From: Fusobacteriota bacterium | GTDB lineage: Bacteria; Fusobacteriota; Fusobacteriia; Fusobacteriales; Fusobacteriaceae | Assembly (NCBI GenBank): GCA_003973585.1 | Contig: QNYN01000179.1 | Coordinates: 1 to 6,855, forward strand | Reading direction: 5' to 3' | Length of the DNA stretch: 6,855 nucleotides | Part shown: positions 1-6,600 of the stretch, piece by piece | Position numbering within the stretch: position 1 is the stretch's first letter | How the letters are laid out: the number at the start of each line of letters is the position of its first letter | Position numbers and translations under genes: made by a program | The notes under the pieces: generated by a model | Seen by the model: the letters and a program-made list of their open reading frames with translations, nothing else | Told to the model about the DNA's origin: nothing | Database searches by the model: none

Positions 1-877
1 CTATAAGGGAATTAGATACTTTAGATCCTACTTCAAAAATAGCTGGAGGAGTATCGTTTATCTTAGTAGAAATTCCACCATTAGCTGAAAGTAAGTCAAA
101 TCTAATTTCTTTATTTAAAAGATCTTTATTAACAGTAAAATAGTTTTGAGTTGATTTGATAAATCTTCCATAACCTTTGTATTCATAAAGATTAGTAGAA
201 ATTTTATCAATATTTGTTTCTATTATAGAGTTAAGATTAGCTCTTAATCCACCTTGAAGACCTAATTTTAAAAGGTCGATTAATAATGATTTTTTAATGA
301 TTTTAATATCTAATGAAACATTTGTTATTTCTTCAGCATTTACTACAATACCAAATCTAAGTTTTTCATCTTCCTTGATAATAGTAGTGCAACCTTTATA
401 TTCTTTTATAGTTTTTTCAACGCTTTTATATACAATTGTTAAATCTTTACCAGATTCTTCGTGAGCTTCTATAATTTTTTTAATATCTATATTAGCTACT
501 AAATTAGAAGGATAAATAATAACATTTTCTTCTTTACTTTTCTTTAAATATTCAATATTATTTTTTAAATTATCTAAATTTAGTTTAAAACGCTCTTTAT
601 CGTCAGTAGGACTTAAGAAAAAGATACCACCATCTTTTCTATTTAGATCCCAGAATTGACCTCCTCTAACATGATCTCTTAAAGATCTAGATCCGTCATT
701 AGGAATAACAATACCTACATTTTTAACTCCACCTCTAGTTAAACTTGTTAAAGCGAAGTCTAAGATTCTATATCTTCCACCAAATGGTATAGTAGCAATT
801 GCTCTAGATTTAGTTAGACCTCTAATTTCTTTTGTACTTTGAGTGGCTAATACTAGCCCCATATATGAATTTTTCAT
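1..877 (-). CDS. glgD: GlgD, ADP-glucose pyrophosphorylase-like regulatory subunit, C-terminus cut by window
   Basis: Reading the reverse strand from an ATG at 877 gives 292 open codons that run off the left edge. The family is about 370 residues, so roughly 75 to 80, including most of the C-terminal beta-helix, are missing. The start is supported by a GGAGG at 884-888, 6 nt upstream. Visible family features are PFGGRYRILDFAL (31-43) and GGQFWDLNRKDGGIFFLSP (72-90). Where GlgC has [10 protein letters not shown], this protein has LVLATQSTKEIR, so the glycine-rich nucleotide loop is absent. The metal-binding SGDH of GlgC is replaced by PSNL (123-126). In the known GlgCD systems of Firmicutes, GlgD is weakly active or inactive and raises the activity of GlgC in a hetero-oligomer; that role is inferred here. 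It lies 16 nt after glgC on the same strand, so the two are almost certainly co-transcribed and cytoplasmic. Confidence 0.93.
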   Translation of the reverse strand, partial: MKNSYMGLVLATQSTKEIRGLTKSRAIATIPFGGRYRILDFALTSLTRGGVKNVGIVIPNDGSRSLRDHVRGGQFWDLNRKDGGIFFLSPTDDKERFKLNLDNLKNNIEYLKKSKEENVIIYPSNLVANIDIKKIIEAHEESGKDLTIVYKSVEKTIKEYKGCTTIIKEDEKLRFGIVVNAEEITNVSLDIKIIKKSLLIDLLKLGLQGGLRANLNSIIETNIDKISTNLYEYKGYGRFIKSTQNYFTVNKDLLNKEIRFDLLSANGGISTKINDTPPAIFEVGSKVSNSLI

Positions 878-893
878 TATTATCCTCCAAAAT

Positions 894-2018
894 TTATTTT
901 ATGATTTGATTTTGTGCTATAACCTTTATTGTTTCGTCACCAGCAAAATCTCCAGATAAAATTTCAGTATTTTCTCCAACTATTAATCTGTCTAAATTAA
1001 CACCACTTTTTATTTTTACATTTGGAAATAAAACTGTGTTTTTAACAACAGCTCCTTCTTCTACAACAACTCCTGGGAATAATACAGAATTTTCAACTGT
1101 ACCATAAACTTCACATCCGTCAACAACCATAGAATTTTCAACTACAGAATTTTCACCAAAATATGCAGCTCCTTTAGGCTCTCCAGATGTAAATACTTTC
1201 CAACCTTTAGTATTTAAATCTAAATCGTTGTTTTCATCTAAAAGGTCCATATGTGCTTCCCATAAACTATTGATAGTTCCTACATCTTTCCAGTATCCAT
1301 TAAATGGATGAGCAGTCATTTTCAAACCATTTTCTAACATTTTTGGTAAGATATTCATACCAAAATCTTTTTCTGAATTAGGATCTTCTTCATCTTCAAT
1401 TAAATACTTTCTTAATTCAGACCATTTGAAGATATAAATTCCCATAGATGCTAAAGTACTTTTTGGTTGAGCAGGTTTTTCTTCAAATTCATAAATAGAG
1501 TTGTCATCATTAACATTCATGATACCAAATCTTGTAGCTTCTTCTAAAGTTACTGTTAAAGCAGCAATAGTAACATCTGAATTACTCTTTTTATGAGCTT
1601 GTAACATTTCGTTATAGTCCATTTTATAGATATGGTCTCCAGATAAAATTAAAACATGATCAGGATTATATCTATCAATGTATTGGATATTTTGGTAGAT
1701 TGCGTTAGCAGTTCCTTTATACCATGAACCTCCATCTTGAGTAGTATATGGTGGTAATACAGAAACTCCCCCATGCATACTATCTAAATCCCACGCTGAT
1801 CCTGTTCCAATGTGAGCGTTTAGTAAAAAAGGTCTATACTGTGTTAAGATACCTACAGTATCTATTCCGGAATTTGTACAGTTACTTAATGGGAAATCAA
1901 TTATTTTATATTTTCCACCAAAAGCAACAGCAGGCTTTGCTACATCTGATGTTAAAGGTACTAATCTACTACCTTGTCCACCAGCCAATAACATAGCTAT
2001 CATTTCTTTTTTTCTCAT
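894..2018 (-). CDS. glgC: GlgC, glucose-1-phosphate adenylyltransferase (ADP-glucose pyrophosphorylase)
   Basis: This cytoplasmic enzyme makes ADP-glucose from ATP and glucose-1-phosphate, the committed step of bacterial glycogen synthesis. The product is 374 residues from ATG 2018, a normal length for the family. Motifs in order are the nucleotide loop AGGQGSRL (12-19), [20 protein letters not shown], the ATP/sugar region GTANAIYQN (102-110), [10 protein letters not shown] (126-135) with metal-binding Asp128, FEEKP (178-182), and [10 protein letters not shown] (239-248). A C-terminal left-handed beta-helix with repeated V/N/G turns follows from about 285. An in-frame GTG at 2036 would add six residues, but it overlaps the Shine-Dalgarno sequence and is rejected. 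The gene lies between glgB and glgD on the same strand. With GlgD it probably forms the hetero-oligomer known from Firmicutes. No frameshift or missing catalytic residue is seen. Confidence 0.97.
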   Translation of the reverse strand: MRKKEMIAMLLAGGQGSRLVPLTSDVAKPAVAFGGKYKIIDFPLSNCTNSGIDTVGILTQYRPFLLNAHIGTGSAWDLDSMHGGVSVLPPYTTQDGGSWYKGTANAIYQNIQYIDRYNPDHVLILSGDHIYKMDYNEMLQAHKKSNSDVTIAALTVTLEEATRFGIMNVNDDNSIYEFEEKPAQPKSTLASMGIYIFKWSELRKYLIEDEEDPNSEKDFGMNILPKMLENGLKMTAHPFNGYWKDVGTINSLWEAHMDLLDENNDLDLNTKGWKVFTSGEPKGAAYFGENSVVENSMVVDGCEVYGTVENSVLFPGVVVEEGAVVKNTVLFPNVKIKSGVNLDRLIVGENTEILSGDFAGDETIKVIAQNQIIK

Positions 2019-2026
2019 TCTTTTTG

Positions 2027-2033
2027 CCTCCTT
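2027..2033 (-). promoter_or_regulatory. glgC ribosome binding site that fixes the start codon
   Basis: The reverse strand reads AAGGAGG here, 8 nt before ATG 2018. The alternative GTG at 2036 lies upstream of and partly inside this site, so it cannot use it. Confidence 0.85.
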
Positions 2034-2080
2034 CACTTTTTTTTATTCTATTAATTAAATTATATAGTTTTTCAAGAGTT

Positions 2081-2089
2081 ATTATACCA
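2081..2089 (-). promoter_or_regulatory. Promoter for glgC-glgD (extended -10)
   Basis: The reverse strand reads TGGTATAAT, an extended -10 element with a perfect TATAAT. The expected -35 position is only AT-rich (TATATA) and has no consensus match, which fits an extended -10 promoter. Transcription would start near 2074 and give a leader of about 55 nt before the glgC start. This would let glgCD be expressed independently of glgB. Confidence 0.55.
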
Positions 2090-2125
2090 TATAACAACAA
2101 AAATATATATTATTAATTGGGTCAC

Positions 2126-2150
2126 TTTTTAATCACGATACGACTAAAAA
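2126..2150 (-). other. Weak inverted repeat in the glgB-glgC gap
   Basis: Arms at 2126-2134 and 2142-2150 pair over 9 bp with one G-T wobble around a 7-nt loop. The stem is mostly A-T pairs and no T-tract follows in the direction of glgB transcription, so it does not qualify as an intrinsic terminator. It may simply be chance in AT-rich sequence. Read-through from glgB into glgC therefore seems possible. Confidence 0.2.
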
Positions 2151-2156
2151 AACAAA

Positions 2157-4049
2157 CTATTTCTTAAAAATAGGCTTTAAAAATATAACTGAAAGTGGTG
2201 CAACATTCATTTCAACATGAGCTTTCCATTTACCAATTCCACCCCATTTAGGATTTAAAGTTTTTTCATTAAGTCTATTTTGTCCACCATAAATAAATTT
2301 ATCACTATTAAACACTTCTTTATAATCAACAAATCTTTGAATTCCTAACTTGTGCTTACTGTAATGTACAGGAGTAAAATTGAAAATTCCAATTATAAAG
2401 TCTTCAGGATCCTTAGATTTTCTTACGAAACTAACAATACCTTCTCGGCTATTATCAGCATCAATCCATTCAAAACCGTCATATGAATGGTCTTGTTCCC
2501 ATAATGCACCTTCTTCTTTATAAAAAAGATTTAAAGCTTTAACAAATCTTTGATGTTCTTCATTTTTTTGTAATTTTAATAAATGCCATTCTAGAGATTC
2601 ATAAAATCTCCATTCTAATTCTTGTCCTATTTCTGCTCCCATAAATAACAATTTTTTACCAGGATGAGCCATTTGATAACCTAATAATAATCTTAAACTT
2701 GCAAATCTATCATTAAGATATCCATGTGTTTTATTTAAAAGAGAATTTTTACCATGTACAACTTCATCATGGGAAAATGGTAAAACATAATTTTCTGAAA
2801 AAGCATACATAAATGAAAAAGTAATAAGGTTATGGTGATCTTTTCTAAAAAGAGGATCTAATTCCATATATTTTAATATATCATTCATCCAACCCATATT
2901 CCATTTATAATTAAAACCTAATCCATTAACTTCTTTACCTCTTGTTATATTAGGCCAAGAAGTAGATTCTTCAGCTATCATAAGGGCATTTGGAAATTTA
3001 AAGAAAATTTCACTATTTAATTTTTGCATAAAATCAATAGCCCATAAATTTTCATTTCCTCCATGAATATTAGTTAGCTCAGGGGAAGGAACTTTACAGA
3101 AATCTAAATAGAGCATATTTGAAACAGCATCTATTCGAAGACCGTCTATATGATATTCTTCCATCCAAAATATAGCGTTAGAAATTAAAAAACTATGAAT
3201 TTCAGGTTTAGAAAGGTCAAAATTACATGTTCCCCATTGTTCATTTTCTCCTAATTTAGGGTTTGCATATTCATAATTAGTAGTTCCGTCAAATCTGTAT
3301 AACCCATGGGCATCTTTACAAAAGTGACCTGGGACCCAGTCTAAAATAACACTAATATTGTACTCATGAAATTTATCAACTAAATACTTAAATTCTTCAG
3401 GAGTTCCATGCCGACTTGTTACAGAAAAATATCCAGTAGCTTGATATCCCCAAGAAGCATCTAAAGGATATTCATTAATAGGCATAATTTCTACATGGGT
3501 ATATCCCATTTCAGAAACATACTTTGGTAATTCTTCTGCTAATTCTGTGTAAGTTTGGAAACTTTCTTTTTCTTTTGGTTTTTTCCACGATCCAAGGTGT
3601 ACCTCATAAATATTCATAGGACTTTCATAAGGATTATATTCTTTTTTCTTTTCTTGCCATTTAGAATCCTTCCATTGATAGTTATCTAAATCCCACACAA
3701 TAGATGCTGTATTAGGTCTTAACTCAGAATAAAGTCCATAAGGATCAGCTTTTAACTGTCTACCACCATCCCAAGAATCGATAGCATATTTGTATTTTGT
3801 ACCTTTTGTTAATCCATCAATCTGAAGTATCCAAAAATCGTTTTGTTTAATCATTTTATGGTGTTCGATGTTCCAGTCGTTAAAATCTCCTACAACAGAA
3901 ATTGATTTTGCATTTGGAGCCCATACTCGGAAAGAAACACCTTCTTTATTTAGGTGTGCCCCTAAAAAATTATGTGCTTTAAAATGTTTTCCTTCATGGA
4001 AAATATGTCCATCAAATTCAGTTATAATATTTTTTTCTTCTTGATTCAT
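2157..4049 (-). CDS. glgB: GlgB, 1,4-alpha-glucan branching enzyme
   Basis: This cytoplasmic GH13 enzyme cuts an alpha-1,4 glucan chain and re-attaches it by an alpha-1,6 bond, making the branches of glycogen. The product is 630 residues with a TAG stop. An N-terminal CBM48-type beta-sandwich at about 25-115 includes VWAPNAKSISVVGDFNDWN. It is followed by the catalytic barrel and a C-terminal beta domain from about 525. The four GH13 regions are all present: DWVPGHF (237-243), GLRIDAV with nucleophile Asp307, IAEEST with acid/base Glu360, and FSHDEVVHGK with Asp428. The protein lacks the extra N-terminal module that makes the E. coli enzyme about 730 residues, so it belongs to the shorter form. 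The ATG at 4049 has AAGGAG at 4055-4060, 5 nt upstream. It is the first gene of the minus-strand glycogen cluster and is divergent from glnN. Confidence 0.97.
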   Translation of the reverse strand: MNQEEKNIITEFDGHIFHEGKHFKAHNFLGAHLNKEGVSFRVWAPNAKSISVVGDFNDWNIEHHKMIKQNDFWILQIDGLTKGTKYKYAIDSWDGGRQLKADPYGLYSELRPNTASIVWDLDNYQWKDSKWQEKKKEYNPYESPMNIYEVHLGSWKKPKEKESFQTYTELAEELPKYVSEMGYTHVEIMPINEYPLDASWGYQATGYFSVTSRHGTPEEFKYLVDKFHEYNISVILDWVPGHFCKDAHGLYRFDGTTNYEYANPKLGENEQWGTCNFDLSKPEIHSFLISNAIFWMEEYHIDGLRIDAVSNMLYLDFCKVPSPELTNIHGGNENLWAIDFMQKLNSEIFFKFPNALMIAEESTSWPNITRGKEVNGLGFNYKWNMGWMNDILKYMELDPLFRKDHHNLITFSFMYAFSENYVLPFSHDEVVHGKNSLLNKTHGYLNDRFASLRLLLGYQMAHPGKKLLFMGAEIGQELEWRFYESLEWHLLKLQKNEEHQRFVKALNLFYKEEGALWEQDHSYDGFEWIDADNSREGIVSFVRKSKDPEDFIIGIFNFTPVHYSKHKLGIQRFVDYKEVFNSDKFIYGGQNRLNEKTLNPKWGGIGKWKAHVEMNVAPLSVIFLKPIFKK

Positions 4050-4093
4050 ATCCGCTCCTTTTTAACTTTAATTAAAAAAATTATATATATCAC

Positions 4094-4122
4094 AGTATAC
4101 ACGAAGTAAGTCACATACACAA
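4094..4122 (-). promoter_or_regulatory. Promoter for glgB
   Basis: On the reverse strand a TTGTGT -35 box (4117-4122) is followed after 17 bp by TATACT (4094-4099). Transcription would begin near 4087, giving a leader of about 38 nt before the glgB ATG. A second -10 candidate, a perfect TATAAT at 4080-4085, has only a poor -35 match. Either could serve. The -35 box is 6 bp from that of the plus-strand glnN promoter. Confidence 0.5.
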
Positions 4123-4128
4123 AAAAAA

Positions 4129-4157
4129 TTGATTTTTGTTTAAAAATTTGCTATAAT
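4129..4157 (+). promoter_or_regulatory. Promoter for the glnN leader and glnN
   Basis: TTGATT (4129-4134), a 17-bp spacer and a perfect TATAAT (4152-4157), which is also preceded by TG at the extended -10 position. The transcript would start near 4164. This is the only convincing plus-strand promoter upstream of glnN, so the roughly 187-nt leader to the glnN start must be transcribed through. Confidence 0.75.
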
Positions 4158-4188
4158 AGTCTAAATTAATTTTGGAGGAAGAAAAGAT

Positions 4189-4296
4189 ATGTTATCAAGA
4201 AGATATTTTACTTTAAATAATAAATTTAAAACTTTCACCAAAATGGAATTAGTATGCAAAAAAATATTTGCTAGGACAAATGCAAGGGGAAATTGA
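4189..4296 (+). CDS. Possible 35-residue basic leader peptide, unknown family
   Basis: An ATG at 4189 opens a 35-codon frame ending in TGA. GGAGG at 4174-4178 lies 10 nt upstream, and a near-consensus promoter lies about 25 nt before the Shine-Dalgarno. The peptide begins MLSRRYFTLNNKF and ends KKIFARTNARGN. It has nine or more Lys/Arg and few acidic residues, and shows no signal peptide or membrane segment. I do not recognise the family. It contains no glutamine and one glutamate, so it is not a classic amino-acid-sensing leader for Gln or Glu. Its stop codon sits inside the left arm of the hairpin at 4287-4315, which suggests that translation could influence termination ahead of glnN. It could instead be a separate small protein gene, or a chance frame within a regulatory RNA. 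Support comes from the promoter, ribosome binding site and placement, not from homology. Confidence 0.45.
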   Translation: MLSRRYFTLNNKFKTFTKMELVCKKIFARTNARGN

Positions 4297-4323
4297 CTTT
4301 AATGTTTGATTTCTCTTTTTTTT
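4287..4323 (+). terminator. Candidate intrinsic terminator or attenuator before glnN
   Basis: The left arm at 4287-4296 pairs with 4306-4315 over 10 bp, of which three are G-T wobbles, around a 9-nt loop. Eight T residues follow directly (4316-4323). An inner variant pairs A4296-C4297 with G4304-T4305 around a 6-nt loop. It lies between the promoter at 4129-4157 and the glnN start at 4351, so glnN depends on read-through. The stem is only moderately stable, which would suit a conditional terminator. The mechanism is inferred. Confidence 0.55.
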
Positions 4324-4338
4324 ATTTTAAATTTTAAT

Positions 4339-4344
4339 GGAGGT
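4339..4344 (+). promoter_or_regulatory. glnN ribosome binding site that fixes a GTG start
   Basis: GGAGGT sits 7 nt before GTG 4351. An upstream in-frame TTG at 4306 would place this site inside the coding region and add a hydrophobic 15-residue extension encoded by the terminator T-tract, so the GTG is preferred. Confidence 0.85.
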
Positions 4345-4350
4345 TGTATC

Positions 4351-6462
4351 GTGGAAAAAAATATTGCAGAAGTTAAAAGTGTTAGTGAGATATATGGAGA
4401 ATATTGTTTTGATAAAACTACTCTTAGACAAAGAATTCCAAAAAGTGTATTTAAAGAGTTTTTAGAAGTTCAAAAGGGTAAAAAAGAGCTTACATTAGCA
4501 GTTGCAGAAGTTGTAGCCAATGCAATGAAAGACTGGGCAATAGAAAAAGGAGCAACACATTTTACACATTGGTTCCAACCTTTAAATGGTTTAACAGCAG
4601 AAAAACATGATTCTTTTATCTCTCCTATAGGTGATGGTCAAATAATTATGGAATTTTCAGGGAAAGAACTTATAAAAGGTGAGCCAGATGCATCTTCTTT
4701 TCCAAATGGAGGATTAAGATCTACATTTGAAGCTCGTGGATATACAGCCTGGGATACTACATCTCCAGCTTTCTTAAAAGACGATAATACAGGAATAACT
4801 TTATATATTCCAACAGCATTTGTATCATATACAGGAGAAGCACTAGATAAAAAAGTTCCATTACTTAGATCTATGAGTGCTGTAGAAACTCAAGCTCTTA
4901 GAGTGTTAAGATTACTTGGAAATGAAGACTCTGAACATGTTATCTCTAGTTTAGGAGCAGAGCAAGAATATTTTTTAATAGAAAAAGAATTATTTGAAAA
5001 TAGATTAGATTTAGTTCATTCTGGAAGAACTTTATTTGGAGCAAAATTAGCAAAGTCACAAGAATTAAGAGGACACTATTTTGGAACTATTGAAGAAAGA
5101 GTAGCAGCATTTATGAGGGAATTAGACCTTGAATTATGGAAATTAGGGATTCCTTCAAAAACAAAGCATAATGAAGTAGCACCTAACCAATTTGAGTTAG
5201 CTCCAGTATATAGCACAACAAATGTGGCTACAGATCAAAATCAACTTGTTATGGATACTATGAATAAAGTAGCTAGTAGACATAATTTAGCAGTTTTATT
5301 ACATGAAAAACCTTTTGCTGAAGTAAATGGATCTGGTAAACATAATAACTGGTCGTTAACTACAGACGATGGGATAAATTTATTTGAACCTGGAAAAAAT
5401 CCAAGGGAAAATGCACAATTCCTTATATTTGTAGCAGCAGTTATAAAAGCAGTAGATAAATATGCACCACTGCTTAGAGTTTCTACAGCTAGTGCATCAA
5501 ATGACCAAAGATTAGGTGGACATGAAGCTCCTCCTGCTATTATCTCTATATTTTTAGGAGATGAATTAGAAAGTGTATTTAAGAGTGCAGATGAAACTGT
5601 AGAATCGGCAAATAAATTAGAAATAGGAGTAGATGCTTTACCAAAACTTCCTATGGATATAACAGATAGAAATAGAACCTCTCCATTTGCTTTTACAGGA
5701 AATAAATTTGAATTTAGAATGCCAGGATCAAGTCAAACAACTTCTACACCAAACATCATGTTAAATACAATTATGGCAGATGTTTTAAAAGAATTTGCTG
5801 ACGAATTAGAACAAGTAGAAGATAAAACTAAAGGAATACAAAAATTAATTTCAAAAACTTATAAAGAACATAAAAAAGTTATTTTCTCTGGAGATGGATA
5901 TGGTGAAGACTGGGTAACAATGGCAGAAGAAAGAGGGTTACCTAATTTAGCTTCTACAGCAGAAGTTTTACACCATTATATAACACAAGAAACAATTGAT
6001 TTATTTGATAGACATCATATTCTTTCAAAAGAAGAGTTAATATCTAGATATAATATCTATGCTGAAAATTATTGTTTACAAATTTCAACAGAGGCAAATA
6101 TCATGTTAAAAATGGCAATTCAAGATATTTATCCTGTGGCAAATAGATATGCTTTAGAACTTACTCGTGTTATAAAAAATACTTCTAAAATTTTAGGAGA
6201 AGAGGCTATAACTACACAAAAACAACATCTTTCTGAAGTAATAAAAAATAATGCTATTTTATTTGAAAAAACAGAAGAATTAAAAGAAAAATTAAAAAAA
6301 TTATCTAAAATTAAAACAATAGAAGAACAAGTTAATTTTAGTAGAAATGAAATTTTACCTACTATGGAAGGGTTAAGAGCTCCTGCTGATGAATTAGAAT
6401 TATTAGTAGAACATAAAGAATGGCCATTCCCTACATATGAAGAATTATTATCAAAATTATAA
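4351..6462 (+). CDS. glnN: GlnN, type III glutamine synthetase
   Basis: This cytoplasmic enzyme makes glutamine from glutamate, ammonia and ATP, the main entry of ammonium into organic nitrogen. From GTG 4351 the product is 703 residues, typical of the large GSIII class (about 700-730) and much longer than GSI or GSII. A GSIII-specific N-terminal domain with THFTHWFQPLNG (69-80) comes first. The catalytic domain carries GAEQEYF (202-208, metal-binding glutamates), KHNEVAPNQFE (272-282), NGSGKHNNW (326-334), RLGGHEAPPAI (387-397) and DRNRTSPFAFTG (439-450). The C-terminal domain has a Lys/Glu-rich coiled-coil-like helix and ends WPFPTYEELLSKL. The GSIII members studied form dodecamers. The gene is divergent from glgB and appears controlled through a leader with a possible attenuator. 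No T-box or PII-type feature is visible. No catalytic motif is damaged. Confidence 0.97.
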   Translation: MEKNIAEVKSVSEIYGEYCFDKTTLRQRIPKSVFKEFLEVQKGKKELTLAVAEVVANAMKDWAIEKGATHFTHWFQPLNGLTAEKHDSFISPIGDGQIIMEFSGKELIKGEPDASSFPNGGLRSTFEARGYTAWDTTSPAFLKDDNTGITLYIPTAFVSYTGEALDKKVPLLRSMSAVETQALRVLRLLGNEDSEHVISSLGAEQEYFLIEKELFENRLDLVHSGRTLFGAKLAKSQELRGHYFGTIEERVAAFMRELDLELWKLGIPSKTKHNEVAPNQFELAPVYSTTNVATDQNQLVMDTMNKVASRHNLAVLLHEKPFAEVNGSGKHNNWSLTTDDGINLFEPGKNPRENAQFLIFVAAVIKAVDKYAPLLRVSTASASNDQRLGGHEAPPAIISIFLGDELESVFKSADETVESANKLEIGVDALPKLPMDITDRNRTSPFAFTGNKFEFRMPGSSQTTSTPNIMLNTIMADVLKEFADELEQVEDKTKGIQKLISKTYKEHKKVIFSGDGYGEDWVTMAEERGLPNLASTAEVLHHYITQETIDLFDRHHILSKEELISRYNIYAENYCLQISTEANIMLKMAIQDIYPVANRYALELTRVIKNTSKILGEEAITTQKQHLSEVIKNNAILFEKTEELKEKLKKLSKIKTIEEQVNFSRNEILPTMEGLRAPADELELLVEHKEWPFPTYEELLSKL

Positions 6463-6474
6463 TCACAAAAAATC

Positions 6475-6507
6475 AACTTCCTAGTAAATTAGCTAGGAAG
6501 TTTTTTT
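6475..6507 (+). terminator. Intrinsic terminator of glnN
   Basis: A perfect 10-bp stem (AACTTCCTAG at 6475-6484 and its complement at 6493-6502) with an 8-nt loop runs into a T-tract ending at 6507. It begins 13 nt after the glnN stop codon. It should end the glnN transcript and separates it from cbiA. Confidence 0.92.
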
Positions 6508-6525
6508 GTAGTTTTATAATAAACT

Positions 6526-6554
6526 TTGAAAAACTTTAGAATCAATTGTATAAT
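6526..6554 (+). promoter_or_regulatory. Promoter for cbiA
   Basis: TTGAAA (6526-6531), a 17-bp spacer and a perfect TATAAT (6549-6554). Transcription would begin near 6561, giving a leader of about 40 nt. That leader is far too short for a cobalamin riboswitch, and no B12-box-like sequence is seen. Confidence 0.8.
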
Positions 6555-6600
6555 TTCGTATAAAAGTTAAATTTCTATTTGTGTAATACAAGGGGGTAAA

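Noticed and set aside
1748..1996. 82-codon plus-strand frame opposite glgC
   Set aside because: It lies wholly antisense to a conserved enzyme domain, has low-complexity composition, and shows no ribosome binding site or promoter.
4293..4338. Second promoter immediately before glnN (TTGACT at 4293 or TTGATT at 4306)
   Set aside because: No -10 box is found at an acceptable spacing. The nearest candidates are 21 or more bp away and overlap the ribosome binding site.
4306..4350. TTG-started N-terminal extension of GlnN resembling a hydrophobic signal
   Set aside because: The extension is encoded by the terminator T-tract and the ribosome binding site. The GTG at 4351 has a proper Shine-Dalgarno, and the family is cytoplasmic.
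4164..4350. T-box or known glutamine riboswitch in the glnN leader
   Set aside because: No T-box consensus is seen, and the segment does not resemble the glutamine-binding motifs known from cyanobacteria as far as can be judged by eye.
6129..6476. 115-codon minus-strand frame opposite the end of glnN
   Set aside because: It is antisense to the GlnN C-terminal domain, is rich in Ser, Asn and Phe as expected for the reverse of AT-rich coding DNA, and its start overlaps the glnN terminator.
6508..6600. Cobalamin riboswitch before cbiA
   Set aside because: The space is about 93 nt, including a promoter, and no B12-box-like conserved segment is visible.
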